Assembly: GCA_012932295.1 (NCBI GenBank)
Contig: JAAONU010000017.1
Span: 4,278,001 to 4,342,000, forward strand
Source of the DNA: Cyclina sinensis
Lineage: Eukaryota; Mollusca; Bivalvia; Venerida; Veneridae
Direction of reading: 5' to 3'
Length of the DNA: 64,000 bases
Shown here: positions 1-11,177 of the stretch, piece by piece
Numbering within the stretch: position 1 is the first letter of the stretch
Layout: every line of letters begins with the position of its first letter
Notes under the pieces: generated by a model
The model's input: only the letters and a program-made list of their open reading frames with translations
Databases searched by the model: none
What the model was told of the DNA's origin: nothing
Translations under genes and position numbers: made by a program

Positions 1-1093
1 ACTCTTTATAAGCACTAGCTTTAAGGATGTCGTTTCCAATTGTTTCGAATGAATAAAACAGTTTATGTTCATACATTGACAGAAGTTGGACTCTGATAGA
101 TTAAGTTGTCGTTCTTGCAAGTTTCATTTCATCCAAATGTCGATTTTGAGGTAAGAAATTATTGTTTTAATTAGTTTGACGTATATTGTATTATCACCAT
201 GATCACTGCAAGTGTGTTTTGTTAAGATGAATTAGCTTGGATCCTTCCCTCCCTAAATTTCTAAGATAGATTAGTTTATCATAGAATTTGGACGGGGAAG
301 GGCCAATTTTAATGTTGTGAGAACTTGTGGCCCGACCCTTTTACATAATATGTAAATGTACGTGCACTTATGTTTGTGAAAAAGTTAATGCAATAAAATA
401 TGTTTAAACTAAAATCACTGCAACTGTAATTGTGTTAGATATTTGCTATTGTTTTAGTTGCACGTTAAGCCTCAATTTTGTTTTAGCTCACATCAGCACG
501 ACATTCTTATGGTAAGCTTTTGGGAACACCTTGTGTTCGCTTTCCAAGTTTACAAGTTGATGCAATGCATTTCTCCTCTGATGTTTGGAGCAGTTAATGT
601 CTCTGTCCTGATAATTTCTCTGCCATGCTATAGCAGGTCGTTAAAAGGGTTTTAAAAATGTATTAAAATGTGAAATTATAACTTGTAAATTAAATAACTT
701 AATATTCAAATTTTAGATATTACTATGTATTATATTCTTTCACTAATACTGCTGGAAATGCCACAATGCATACAGATAAAAACGAAATTGTGTCACCAAC
801 GGTTAACTCTTTATTTATATTTTGAACTGCAATATTGTCAATGATTCAGACTAAGAACGAATCTTTTATTAAATATTTCAAGAATTGTATCCATAATGCT
901 AAATGAAATGTATAATCATATAATCTAGTCAAATAGGGTATAATTTGCCTACAAAGATAGTCACTGTCGGAGAAATATTAAAACACACACAAATAAAACA
1001 GTAGTCAATTAGATATTAAAATATGTTTGTTGTGATTTTTAATCAGGTGATATATCTGCAACCGAGAGTTTCACTGACAGTCGATTTTAAGTC
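1..1093. other. Non-coding flank downstream of the sulfotransferase
   Basis: No open frame here has recognisable protein similarity or a credible splice structure. The stretch is AT-rich. It probably includes the 3' untranslated region of the minus-strand sulfotransferase, whose stop codon is at 1094-1096. No tandem repeat or hairpin stands out. Confidence 0.5.
865..870 (-). terminator. Candidate polyadenylation signal of the sulfotransferase
   Basis: The minus strand reads AATAAA here, about 225 bases past the sulfotransferase stop codon. A second AATAAA lies at 810-815. Either could serve the transcript. The motif is common by chance in AT-rich DNA, so this is a candidate only. Confidence 0.35.
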
Positions 1094-4000
1094 TTATGTC
1101 TCTGCAATTTCCAGCCCAGATTCTTCTAATTCCTGAAGCATTGTATCAATTTTGGCACTTTGCTCTGAGGTCAACACGTCATGCCATCCACCGGCTTTTC
1201 CTGGCAAAATGAACTTATTATTTGTAATCCCTTAGATAATTTATGAATATTTGAAATATCATTCACCGCCTTTGTTAAGCTAATGTATATAAAAACAATA
1301 TTTTTATAAGATTTTAGAGTAATTTCAGACATTACAGCAATTCAATAGTAGGCTATTCTACGTTTAAAGTACGTCAGTGTTAAAACGGTGTTTGTGAATT
1401 CTAACTACTCAGGACAAAGTCTTGGAATTATTTAGATCAATGAAACTTTCCAGTTAACCAGGTACATTCACACTAAGCATTATACTATAGAATGTCGATG
1501 AAAATGTGTCTTACCTTTGTTTATAAATGCTCCGCCATAATCTTTGTTCATGGGTTTAAGTTTTTCCCAATATTTCCAATTCACCATATCATTTTTCCTC
1601 ATATTATCAATATGACAGTGACTGGCGATTTTATCTACGTCCTGTTCAGTAAGAACACGCCCCAAAAAGTCTGCTATTCTCCTAATGGCTGCATGTAAAT
1701 CCTAAAAATATATACAGCAACATTGCCTTTTTCAGAGAAAAAAAAACATTGTCTTACGGAAAGTGTCATTAAAGAAAGGTTTTCTTGAAATGGTGAAGTT
1801 CAACTCCGCCTAACCGGTATATTGTAGGTTCTTCGATGTAGAAAATGAATTATCTCAGTACAATTTCTCATAGTATATATACATAGTACTTCCACCTACA
1901 TAGCATGTTTGATTTGAAAATAAACCGCTGTGATGAAATAGAAATGATAATTCTTAATGCGTAAGCATTTAACTTGAAAGCCATTTCAGACGGCAAGGTA
2001 CAGGGAAAAATCATTATTTAATTCAAAGGTCTTTATGTATTAAAGTTAAATCTTAATTTGATTTTTTCCATACCTTTATCAAGTCCTCATATCGTAGAAA
2101 AAGCATATGAGGTTCATGTCGGTGTTCCCAATAACCCAGGATATGTTTTGGCCAAGGACATGCAAACACTGTAACATACAATAGAATCCCAAGGATCTGA
2201 CATACACATATATATTGTACATGTATGACATATATGATATTATAAACTGTGTAAGAACCGGGGGCCTTAACACACAATAAAGGGCGTTGAAATGAATTGG
2301 TAAACATATTGTTAATACAAGATATAAATTACATTTTCCATCCACAAATGTATCAACGAAGGTGTCCATGGTGTTGTAGGCATCGTGCATCATTTCAGTC
2401 CATGCTAGGAAACGGAAGTATGACACTGCAACGTCTTTTGGATTTCGACAGATGTATATTATCTGAAAAGGTATAGCTGATTGTAAACAAATTATTTTGA
2501 ATTTCGACAAATGAATATACATGTAATCTGAATGCACGCACTTTGAAAATACTTAAGGGTTATAGAGTCACATGACTTCAATGTTTACGATGACATGGTA
2601 AAGAAGAAAGCTGTTCAAATCATTAAAAAAAGCATGTTTAACTCACCTTCCCTTTTCCTGTTTGAAGCGATTCTGGTAGGAGAAAGTAATGAAGATGAGA
2701 TTTAATCATTCTTGGTGACTTCAGTTGCTCCACATACTTCAGTCCTACACAGATCAATGAGAAGAGAGATAGACTGCAATAGCTTTTGTAAATTTGTTAG
2801 TAAAATGGACAGTTAACAATCAATTGACATGACATTCATGACCCCATAGGTCATATATCAATGAATTGCATGTATATTGAAAATGTGATACATATATCAA
2901 AAGCGAAGGATGCAGTCAATAATTTTTGAAATGATAAATAAATTTCAGATTGGCACTATTCAATGCAATTACCTTGAATTAGTTTTACACTTCATAAGAT
3001 TCTAGCCAACTTAACACAGCAGGTCTTGCAGTTAATAATTATTAATGATTATACGAATGATTTGAAAAGTGATTGTGTTTATATTTTTTTACTTTACTTT
3101 CAAAGAGTAATAAATAATCATATTTAATTCAAAATGTTTTAACCTTTAAAGTAAGGGAGATACTGGTTTTTCATTTCAATTTCTGGGAACCGTTCTTCTA
3201 ATTGGACACTGTTGGCGGTGTCATAGTCTAAAGTCTGTATCAGATACACAAGCTCCTGAGTTAGAGTTGTCCCTGTAAATGCAAGAGTTAAAGATAATTC
3301 TTTATGTCTTGCACTAATAGTAGACTCAATTCATAACTTTGATTGCGACTTACTCAGCTTTTCGTTGATAAAACTCTAAGGAGAATTCGTCGAGTAGAAC
3401 TCGCAAAAAATGTTAGACTTCTTTAAACAGTTGAACGTTGGTTGAATTGCATATCTAATTATGAGCTGTCACTGATCAAGATGACAAACTTACCTTCTTA
3501 AACTGGCATTGTTTCTGGAGTTGTCTCCCTTAACTACATCTTTTTTAACACAAAAGCTTATCAGTCATGTTTATGAAATACAATCATTCCGTAAGGATAT
3601 ATGTCATAATCATCACTGTCTTCTTATAAGTAACAATAGCTAAATAATGGTCAGAGTTAATATATTATGTGTCCCAAAATATATTGCGGTCCCAAAAGTT
3701 TATTATAGACACATGTGCAAATTAAAAAAGAAAGAAACATGCTAGACCTTTTTTTATAAAAGAAATTATATGTTTAATCTATGTATAGAAAACAAAGCTA
3801 TTTCCAATTTCACTAAATCTCCCGGCTGGTAAGGTTAATCTTACATTTCGTTGTTGGTAAAATTCTCAAAAACTATATATATGACTGACAAAACATTACA
3901 CCGTGGCAGAAAGTATGACATTCCCTATAAAACGCTTCCTTATTTATCAAAATCGGGCCAAAATCGAAAAAAATTCTAAAGGCATTCCTGTATTTGTGGT

Positions 4001-4484
4001 GAGGAGGTAATGGTATTTATTAGAGTATCTGCACATAAATCACTTAAACACCAGAATTACCACAAAGCCTTTAGATTTTCCAGTCTTAAGGGATTTTTTT
4101 TCACATGCTGAAATAAGCATTTTATTACTTGCTAATGATTTCTTCTCACTGCTTTAAGAGGTTACTCAGAAATTTGTAAAATGGCGACTTGCTACATGAG
4201 AAAACAATATACTTTACTTTTACCCCCCAAAAAAAGAAAAAAAAGAAAAAAAAAAGAAAAATGTAATCTGGTCTATATAAAGTTTGTAATAAAAACCACA
4301 AACCTGATCGCGGGAAGCTACAGACCCAAACATCGTCTTCTCGTGTATCCATTCTGCCAATATCCTCCACCTCATCGTTTAGTTTATCATATAAAACCAC
4401 TCCCCGATAAATTTTCCTAATAGGTCTCTGTATCTGACCCCGAGCCGGCTGCTTATATGAGTCCAATGCCAGTTCTGTCTCCAT
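1094..4484 (-). CDS. Cytosolic sulfotransferase (SULT1-like), 7 exons, 308 aa
   Basis: This enzyme should transfer sulfate from PAPS to hydroxyl or amine groups of small molecules in the cytosol. Exons on the minus strand are 4304-4484, 3144-3272, 2647-2744, 2333-2462, 2074-2168, 1515-1701 and 1094-1200. All junctions are GT-AG, phases agree, and the 927-nt CDS ends in TAA. The PAPS 5'-phosphosulfate loop is SFPRSGTT (around residues 56-63, with Arg in place of the usual Lys). The catalytic His is H120 in SPRMIKSHLHYFLLP. The 3'-phosphate motif is YICRNPKDVAVSYF (139-152, with R142 and S150). The C-terminal motif is NKGKAGGW, where most SULTs have RKGxxGDW. The length is normal for the family (290-310 aa). 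The vertebrate KxxxTVxxxE dimer motif is not recognisable. Start: the only in-frame Met before the conserved N-terminal region. Substrate cannot be deduced. Confidence 0.93.
4217..4259. repeat. Purine low-complexity tract in sulfotransferase intron 1
   Basis: This is an A-rich run interrupted by single G residues, lying just inside the first intron of the sulfotransferase. It yields spurious Lys-rich or Phe-rich frames and is not coding. Confidence 0.7.
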
Positions 4485-5357
4485 TTAATTATCAGGATGT
4501 AGATTAGTAAATTTTAAATTGAATTGTTAAAACACATTTGCACATAAATACCTCTGTGTTGTTTGAAAGTCACTTAGATGTAATCGTATTCAGCGCGCGA
4601 TTACCAGGATGTAACTTTTAGTTGGCCAAAGAAAAATAATGTTTATCTTGTTTGAAGCGGTTAAACGGGTTTATAAATTCTGAAAGTATTACAGACTTTC
4701 AAACTTCGTCTTGAGAAAATAAGAAATAAACAAATTGAATATGTTACCATCTTTTAATTAAAAAAAATGATAGGTTAAATAATAAATATTAAAATATGGT
4801 CGGCGTCACCATAGCGTGAAAATTCGCTGATTGGTTACTACGTTAACTTTTGAAACTGTTTTTACGATAAACAGATAACATGAATGCAAAATGAAAGAAT
4901 GAATTGTATATATTAAGCTACCAATCTTCAACAATTTAGGAAATCTCACCGTCTAATTAATTTTTAAATATTTTCAAATAGTTTAACTAAAGAGATAAAT
5001 ACTTTTCATTTATTGATTTTTGTAATTCTTTTTTTTTTGTTCATTAACAGCTGTGCTATCCGCTTTTATTAAAATCATGCTTTGGTCAAATTGTCAAAGA
5101 TGATTTTACCTGTTGAGTGAACAAAGTGATTGAAGTATTTTTTAATTTCTTCCTGTTTGTTTCCATGATTTTCCCCTTTTATGCAACTCGTGGAGACTTA
5201 TTCAACTATCTGATAATTGTTAGCAGCACACGTCACAGATAACACCGGTCACATGACTGCTTGAAATCAAAAACAAAACAAAATTATTCAAGATTAATGA
5301 TTTTAAGATAACATTTTATAAACCTCTTTAAATATCAGCATTTATCGACGAGAACCC

Positions 5358-5480
5358 GTCCTCGGTGGCCTCGTAGTAAGCGCGTCTGACCTCGAATCAG
5401 AAGAACGTGGTGCGATTCCCCGTCGGGCCTGTCCCGATATGACGTTGGTTGTTGAAAAGGACGTTAAAACTGAGTTGTAC
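5358..5480 (+). mobile_element. tRNA-derived SINE fragment
   Basis: A box A-like stretch (TGGCCTCGTAGTAAGCG) is followed by a box B-like GTGCGATTCCC. Downstream comes the mollusc SINE core GGACGTTAAAACTGA. This order, a tRNA-like head followed by a core domain, marks a SINE rather than a functional tRNA. The ends and any target duplication are not clear. Confidence 0.6.
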
Positions 5481-5795
5481 TAACAGAAATAATTCTAGCG
5501 GTCCATTTATCATATTAAGCATATTGCGACACATTAACACTTTACAACACTTTACAGGATGATACAGCTTTGAAGAATATACAAGAAAGTTTAAAAATTT
5601 TCCTTCCGAGTGTTTATAAACTAATAAGTATAGTAACTTCAAGAAGTAGTTAATTCGAACTTTTGAAATCTGGCAGATAGCAATAACAGTACATGCCCTA
5701 CAATTAACAGATGACATACTGCATATCAATTTTAGTGGATCATTTGCTATAAAATGAAAACTAATTGTTAATTCAAAGAAGGACTATGTTCATTT

Positions 5796-6660
5796 TTAGC
5801 TCCACTTTTCGAAAAAAAGTGGGGTTACTGTCATGACCCTCTCGGCGTTCCTTAACCTTTTTGTTAAGGTCCATTTTCTCAGAAACTATAAGAGCTATTT
5901 ACTTCAAATTTAAAATACATGTTCACTATCAAATATGACACCATTTATAAAGAGCAGATAACCCTCAAATTTATTTTTGCAAACTTATGCCCTTTTTAGC
6001 CTTAGAATTTCTTGGTTAACCTTTTTTGTTAATGTCCATTTCTCAAAAAGAGTCAAAGATATTCCCATCAAACTTTGAATAATTGATCACCAGCAAGAAC
6101 CCTACATGGATTGTTGGTACCCATGTCCCTGTGGTCAAAATTAGCCCAAGGGTAATTTGATTTTGCTTAAACTTATATATAAGAAAAAAAACTTATTAGC
6201 CTAGAAATAAACTATTCACTAACATGGGATGTGTAGGAACTTCCCCCCTGCCCCTCCCCTTGCATGGGAACCCTCACCCCATAACCCCCCAAACATCCTA
6301 CCCAAAAAAGAGAAAGAAATCTTGCATTAGTAACCCACACCAACCCCCTAGCCTGGAACTAAACTATTTATTTACATAGGATGGCTAGGTACTTCCCTCC
6401 CCCTGCATGAGACCGCAACTGTTACCCCCCTCCCCCGGTTTTTTTAATATGTAGGTCCTTGATTGCCCATCCCCATACCCCCACCAGAGCTCCCCCCAAC
6501 CCCCCAAAAAATCTTGCATGAGTAGCTCCACCTATCCCTCTTTCTTCCCCACCCCACCCTCCCCGGTAAAATTTTTTTATCTTAGATGGCTGGGTACGTA
6601 CCCTCCCCCACTTACATTTTTTTCACTTGGGCCTCTTGCTTGACTTAGGTTATAATTTAA
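5796..6660. repeat. Degenerate interspersed repeat with C-rich internal units
   Basis: The stretch opens with TTAGCTCCACTTTTCG, whose flank pairs with the following AAAAAGTGGGG. It continues with phrases such as 'TTAACCTTTTTGTTAA.GTCCATTT.TCA' that recur near 5851 and 6016. From about 6240 to 6610 it becomes C-rich, with recurring CCCTCCCC...GCATG units. No coding potential was recognised. Confidence 0.45.
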
Positions 6661-6696
6661 TATCCAGCACTGAAACGTGCTGTCCGCGGACAGGTC

Positions 6697-9281
6697 TTGT
6701 TAGCTCACCTGACCACTTTTTTGTCGTGGTGAACTGTTCTGACCGTTTAATGTCCGTGCATTATGTGCGAACAAGCGTGCGTGCGTCAACAATTTTTTGT
6801 CTGCACAATACAACTTTCAATTTTTGATTTGATTTGAACCAAACTTGCACAGAACTTGTATCACCAGTCGATTTTGGTTCCTTTTTTGACGGCCTAATTT
6901 CATCATGCTTTACGGAGTTATCAGTCCTGATAAGGGCAAAACATGCATATTTTGCCTTGTCTGCATGGTAATGGTTTTATCTTTTATTTATTTCAACTCA
7001 AGTTATGCAAAACATTGACCAGCAGCACATCTTGTTTTTTTTTTGTGAACTGGCGAGATCCAGTCATGGGCTACAGAGCTAGGGACCCCTTAAAGGGTCA
7101 AAATAGGCATATTTTGTGTAGACTTGCATAGGATTTTTTTTAACTTGTCAGACACCACAAACTCTTGAGTTTAGATATCAGGTGTACAACGAGACATAGT
7201 AAACCTTTACGAAGTTTGTTCAAATCATAACCTAGATTCAAAATTTACACCGCGCCACTAACTTGGATGGACCTTTACCACAGGGTGAGGTTTGAGGTAT
7301 CTGAGGGTCAAAGTCACTGAGGCTAAAGATAGTTTTTCTACTTTCTGTCCTAGAGCCTTTACTGACTGATATTTTAGATATAAACACTTTGAATGAACCT
7401 GTACAGTTAACTGTGTCAAAATCACTGATGCTATAGAATACATTTTTTCTTCTTTACCTCATAGATCCTTCATTTATATATCTTATCCTCTACTACTGGT
7501 TGGGGTTTGAGGTCACTGTGGTCATTGTCATGGAGGCTAGAAAAAGATTTATCTACTTTTCATCTCAGAGTGTTTATTGACTGATATTTTTAGATATTAT
7601 ACCATTTATATACCATTAACTGGGTCAAGGTCTACGTGGTTAAAATTAGATTTTTTACTTGACCTCTTATAGCCTTTATTCATTGACCAATGTCTTAGAT
7701 ACTTGGTATGAAGGTTCCTTTGCACGGACTGCTACCCTTTGGGTGGGACTTTTGTTACTAGGGTCATTGTCATTGAGGCTAAAAGTAGATATTACTACTT
7801 TTCATCATAGAGCCTTTATTTATTTTACTGATATTTAAGATATATGGTATATAAACACCTTGCATGAACCTCTGCCATTAACTATATCAAGGTCTACGAG
7901 GCTAAAATTATATTTTCTCCTTTACCTCATATAGCATTTATTTATTGAGCAATATCTTACATATTTGGTTTGCAGGTTCCTTGCGTGGACCTATACCCTT
8001 AGGTTGGCATTTAAGTCTCTGGGGGTCATTGTAACTGAGGCTGAAAATAGATTTTTCTACTGACTTATTTTCATTGACTGATATTTTAGATATTTGTTAA
8101 ATAGACACCTTGCACGAACCTCTTCCATTAACTGGGTCAAAATCACCGAGGCTTAAAAAAGATTATCTACTTTATCTCATGCAGCCTTCATTAATTGACC
8201 AATATCTTACATGTTGTGTATGTAGTTTCCTTTCATGGACCATAAACGTATGCATGGATCAAAGTCATGGGGTGAATGTCACTGAGGCTAAAAATAGATT
8301 GTTTTTACTTCCTGTCATAGAGCCTTTATTTATTGACTGATATTTAAGATATTTAGTATATTGACACCTTGCATGTACCTCTTCCTTTAACTGGGATCCA
8401 GGGTACCATGGCTAAAAATAGATTTTTTTCTTTACTTCATAGTCTTCGTTTATTGACCAGTATGTTTGTTATTCGATATGTAGGTACCTTGCATGGATTC
8501 TACACTTTGATGAGGTTCGAGGTCATCTGTGTCAGGGTCACCAAGGCTCAAGATAGTTTTTTCTACTTTCTGTTATAGAGCTTTGATTTATTGACCGATA
8601 TTTTAGATATTTGATATATTGACAACTTGTATGAACCTTTGCCATTAACATAGGTCAAGATCACTGAGGCTGAAAATATGTTTTTTACCTTACCTCAAAG
8701 AGCCTTCATTTATTGACCAATATCTTAGATATTTATTATGTAGGTTCCCTGCATGGACCTCTACTCTTTGGTTGGGTTTGAAATCACAAGCTCAAGGTCA
8801 AGGTCACCTAGGCTTAGGTTTTTCAACAGTCTGTCACAGAGCCTTTATTTATTGACCAGTATGTTAGACATTAAGTTTATAAGCACTTTCCTTAAACCTT
8901 TACCATTCACTAGGGTCAAGGTCACCAAGGCCCAAAATAGATTTTTCTACTTTTTGTTACGGACTCTTCATTTATTGACTTATATCCCTGATACTGGGTA
9001 TGTAAGTACCCTGCTGGGACCTTTACCACTGAGTAGAGTTTGAAGTGTCATGGATTAAGTTTTAGGTCTCAGAGGATAAAAATAGATTTTTTCTGCCTTA
9101 CGCCATAATGTTATAATCGCATTATATCTGTTTCAACCAAACTTTCACAAAACATATTTTAACAATAGATCTCCTTTTTTCTCCTGAACCAACCTGAACC
9201 CATTATAGGTTCCAGAGTTATGGCTCTTGAGTAATGGGACTCAGGCGAGTGATTTAGGGCCACCATGGCCCGCTAGTTTTG
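6697..9281 (+). repeat. Interspersed element with GCTCACCTGA start and long internal tandem array (copy 1)
   Basis: The left end reads TTAGCTCACCTGACC. The right end is GACTCAGGCGAGTGATTTAGGGCCACCATGGCCC, shared in diverged form with the elements at 11531-13240 and 45867-47355. Between them, a unit containing 'AGAGCCTTTATTTATTGAC..ATATTTTAGATATTTGGTAT' and 'GGTCA..GAGGCTAAAAATAGATTTTTCTACTTT' repeats from about 7250 to 9090. Short open frames here are by-products of the array. It lies between the sulfotransferase and a LINE remnant. Confidence 0.75.
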
Positions 9282-9739
9282 TCTTTAGGCATTTAGACAC
9301 TTGGAATGGGTTCATTTAGAATAAATGGCTATCTACCCAAAACAACCCTCTGTAGAAAGATTAATATTAATGCATATAGTTTGCCGGTTGTATTTAGAAT
9401 TTTCGACTGACTCATTGACATTTGGAAATAAGTTTTAAAGAAAATGGATAACTCTAGATTTAAGCTTATACTTCATTGAGATGTGCTCTTTATCGACGTA
9501 TTTGCCTATCTTTCTAAATGTTTAACAAGACTTCCATTGGTATTGTCTGCAATACCTGGATACCTGTTTCAAATGTCAAACTCTCTTTATTATTTTTCAT
9601 AACAATCCATTCAAATAATAAAAAAATTGAAGGCAACGTACAACGACATTCAGATCTGAATGATAAGAGACAACATCAATATAACATATATAAGCATTAT
9701 TTTTATTTGCCAAAACCTTCCTTATTGACCGACAATAAA

Positions 9740-10690
9740 CGAGTATAAGAACAGAACAGAACAAATGTTTTATTTGACTCGTACAAGTCTACATCGTCAT
9801 ACAATTAAAAAATCAAATTTACCAAATTAAGAAATACATACAGAAATCACAATGATCAGGTTTAAACATGTTTTCATACACATACACTATAATAGAGGAT
9901 GAATTATTATTAGTATAATTATAATGCATGTACCTTATCTAAGGAAGTTCTATATAACAAAGCAGCTTTTATATATAAGCATACAATTAACAATACATTT
10001 CTGTTTTAATGGTTAACTATCAAGGAAGTGTTCTTACTGTACGAATCTATCCCTCTGTTTCTTAGATTTCAGCATATTAACAAATTTAAACATACTTTGT
10101 CTGGTATAATAATATCGTTTGATATATTTTTTTCTTATATCAGTATAACAAGGACAAATTAAAATTTGATAATATTCGTCCTCTTCGTCACATAAATCAC
10201 AATAAACACAATATCTTTCACTTCTAACAATTCTATTCATAAAGTATCTACCATTTTGTACATGCAAAGAATGGGAAGATATTCAGAATCTGGATAATCC
10301 CAAACATTGTTGAAACCATAATTACATAACATTATTACAGTCATATACAGAAATGTTATAATCTTCGTAAAGAATGATAATATATATTATCAGTCTCAAG
10401 CGATTTAACCCAAAACCTTAAAATTTGAACATATCTTGAAATATACAAAGGATAAAGGGCAAGTTCACCATATACAGCAGCATTACATGAATTAATTTTT
10501 ACATTCAATATTTTTTTACAATTTCTTTCGCTTAAGTAAAGCCCCATATTTCAGAAGCATAATTTGATATAGATCCAACAAAGGAGTCAAAAAGCTGCCA
10601 CGCCACATTAGGTTCTAGCTGATATCTATTACGATTAAATAAAAGTACACGATGTTCTCAGTAATACAGCGCTACATCTTCACTGCATCT
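9740..10690 (-). mobile_element. Decayed CR1/Jockey-type LINE, reverse-transcriptase C-terminal part
   Basis: Minus-strand frames that are shifted relative to each other spell the end of a LINE ORF2. About 10540-10640 encodes a stretch ending in SNYASEIWG, the 'LLYGSEVWG'-type motif. About 10360-10500 encodes AVYGELALYPLYISRYVQIL followed by RFWVKSL. Frame 10034-10267 encodes a Cys-rich segment (CVYCDLCDEEDEYYQILICP followed by CYTDIRKKYI) typical of the C-terminal region of these elements. A stop and frame changes separate the pieces, so it is not functional. It sits between the 3' end of ABCG2 and the repeat element to its left. Confidence 0.75.
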
Positions 10691-10919
10691 TTTGGCTCTT
10701 CGATGTTGGAATTTTCTATAAGAATTATGCAATATAAATCCAGAAATGTTAATATAGACAGACTGCATAGAGATGTTTTGATTTTTATATTACTTTTGTT
10801 TATTCGGGTAGTCACAGCTTTGACTGCTGCGTCATGTTTGTATAGGTATAGCCTTAGAAAAATTCTGTATTGTTTTTTTTAGTCCTAACACAATTATTAA
10901 CGTGCAAATCGTCTTTTTT

Positions 10920-10925
10920 TTTATT
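10920..10925 (-). terminator. Candidate polyadenylation signal of ABCG2
   Basis: The minus strand reads AATAAA about 255 bases beyond the ABCG2 stop codon. The surrounding T-rich plus strand makes chance occurrence likely, so this is a candidate only. Confidence 0.35.
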
Positions 10926-11177
10926 TTCTGAAACTCAATTTTAAAAAAATCAACATTTCAGTACGTGTAAAATATTGTTTTTTTCAAACACTGAATTGTT
11001 AAAAACAAGGCAGAAACATTGACAACCCCATTCACCCGTTCAAAGTTACAAAAAATGAAAAACATTATCTTAGTTAGTTGTTGTTGTTTTCTTTCACAAT
11101 CTACACTAAAACGAATTGCATATCATATTAATAATGGTTTTGATGTCCAAAACAAAGGTTAAAATACCTACATAGGC

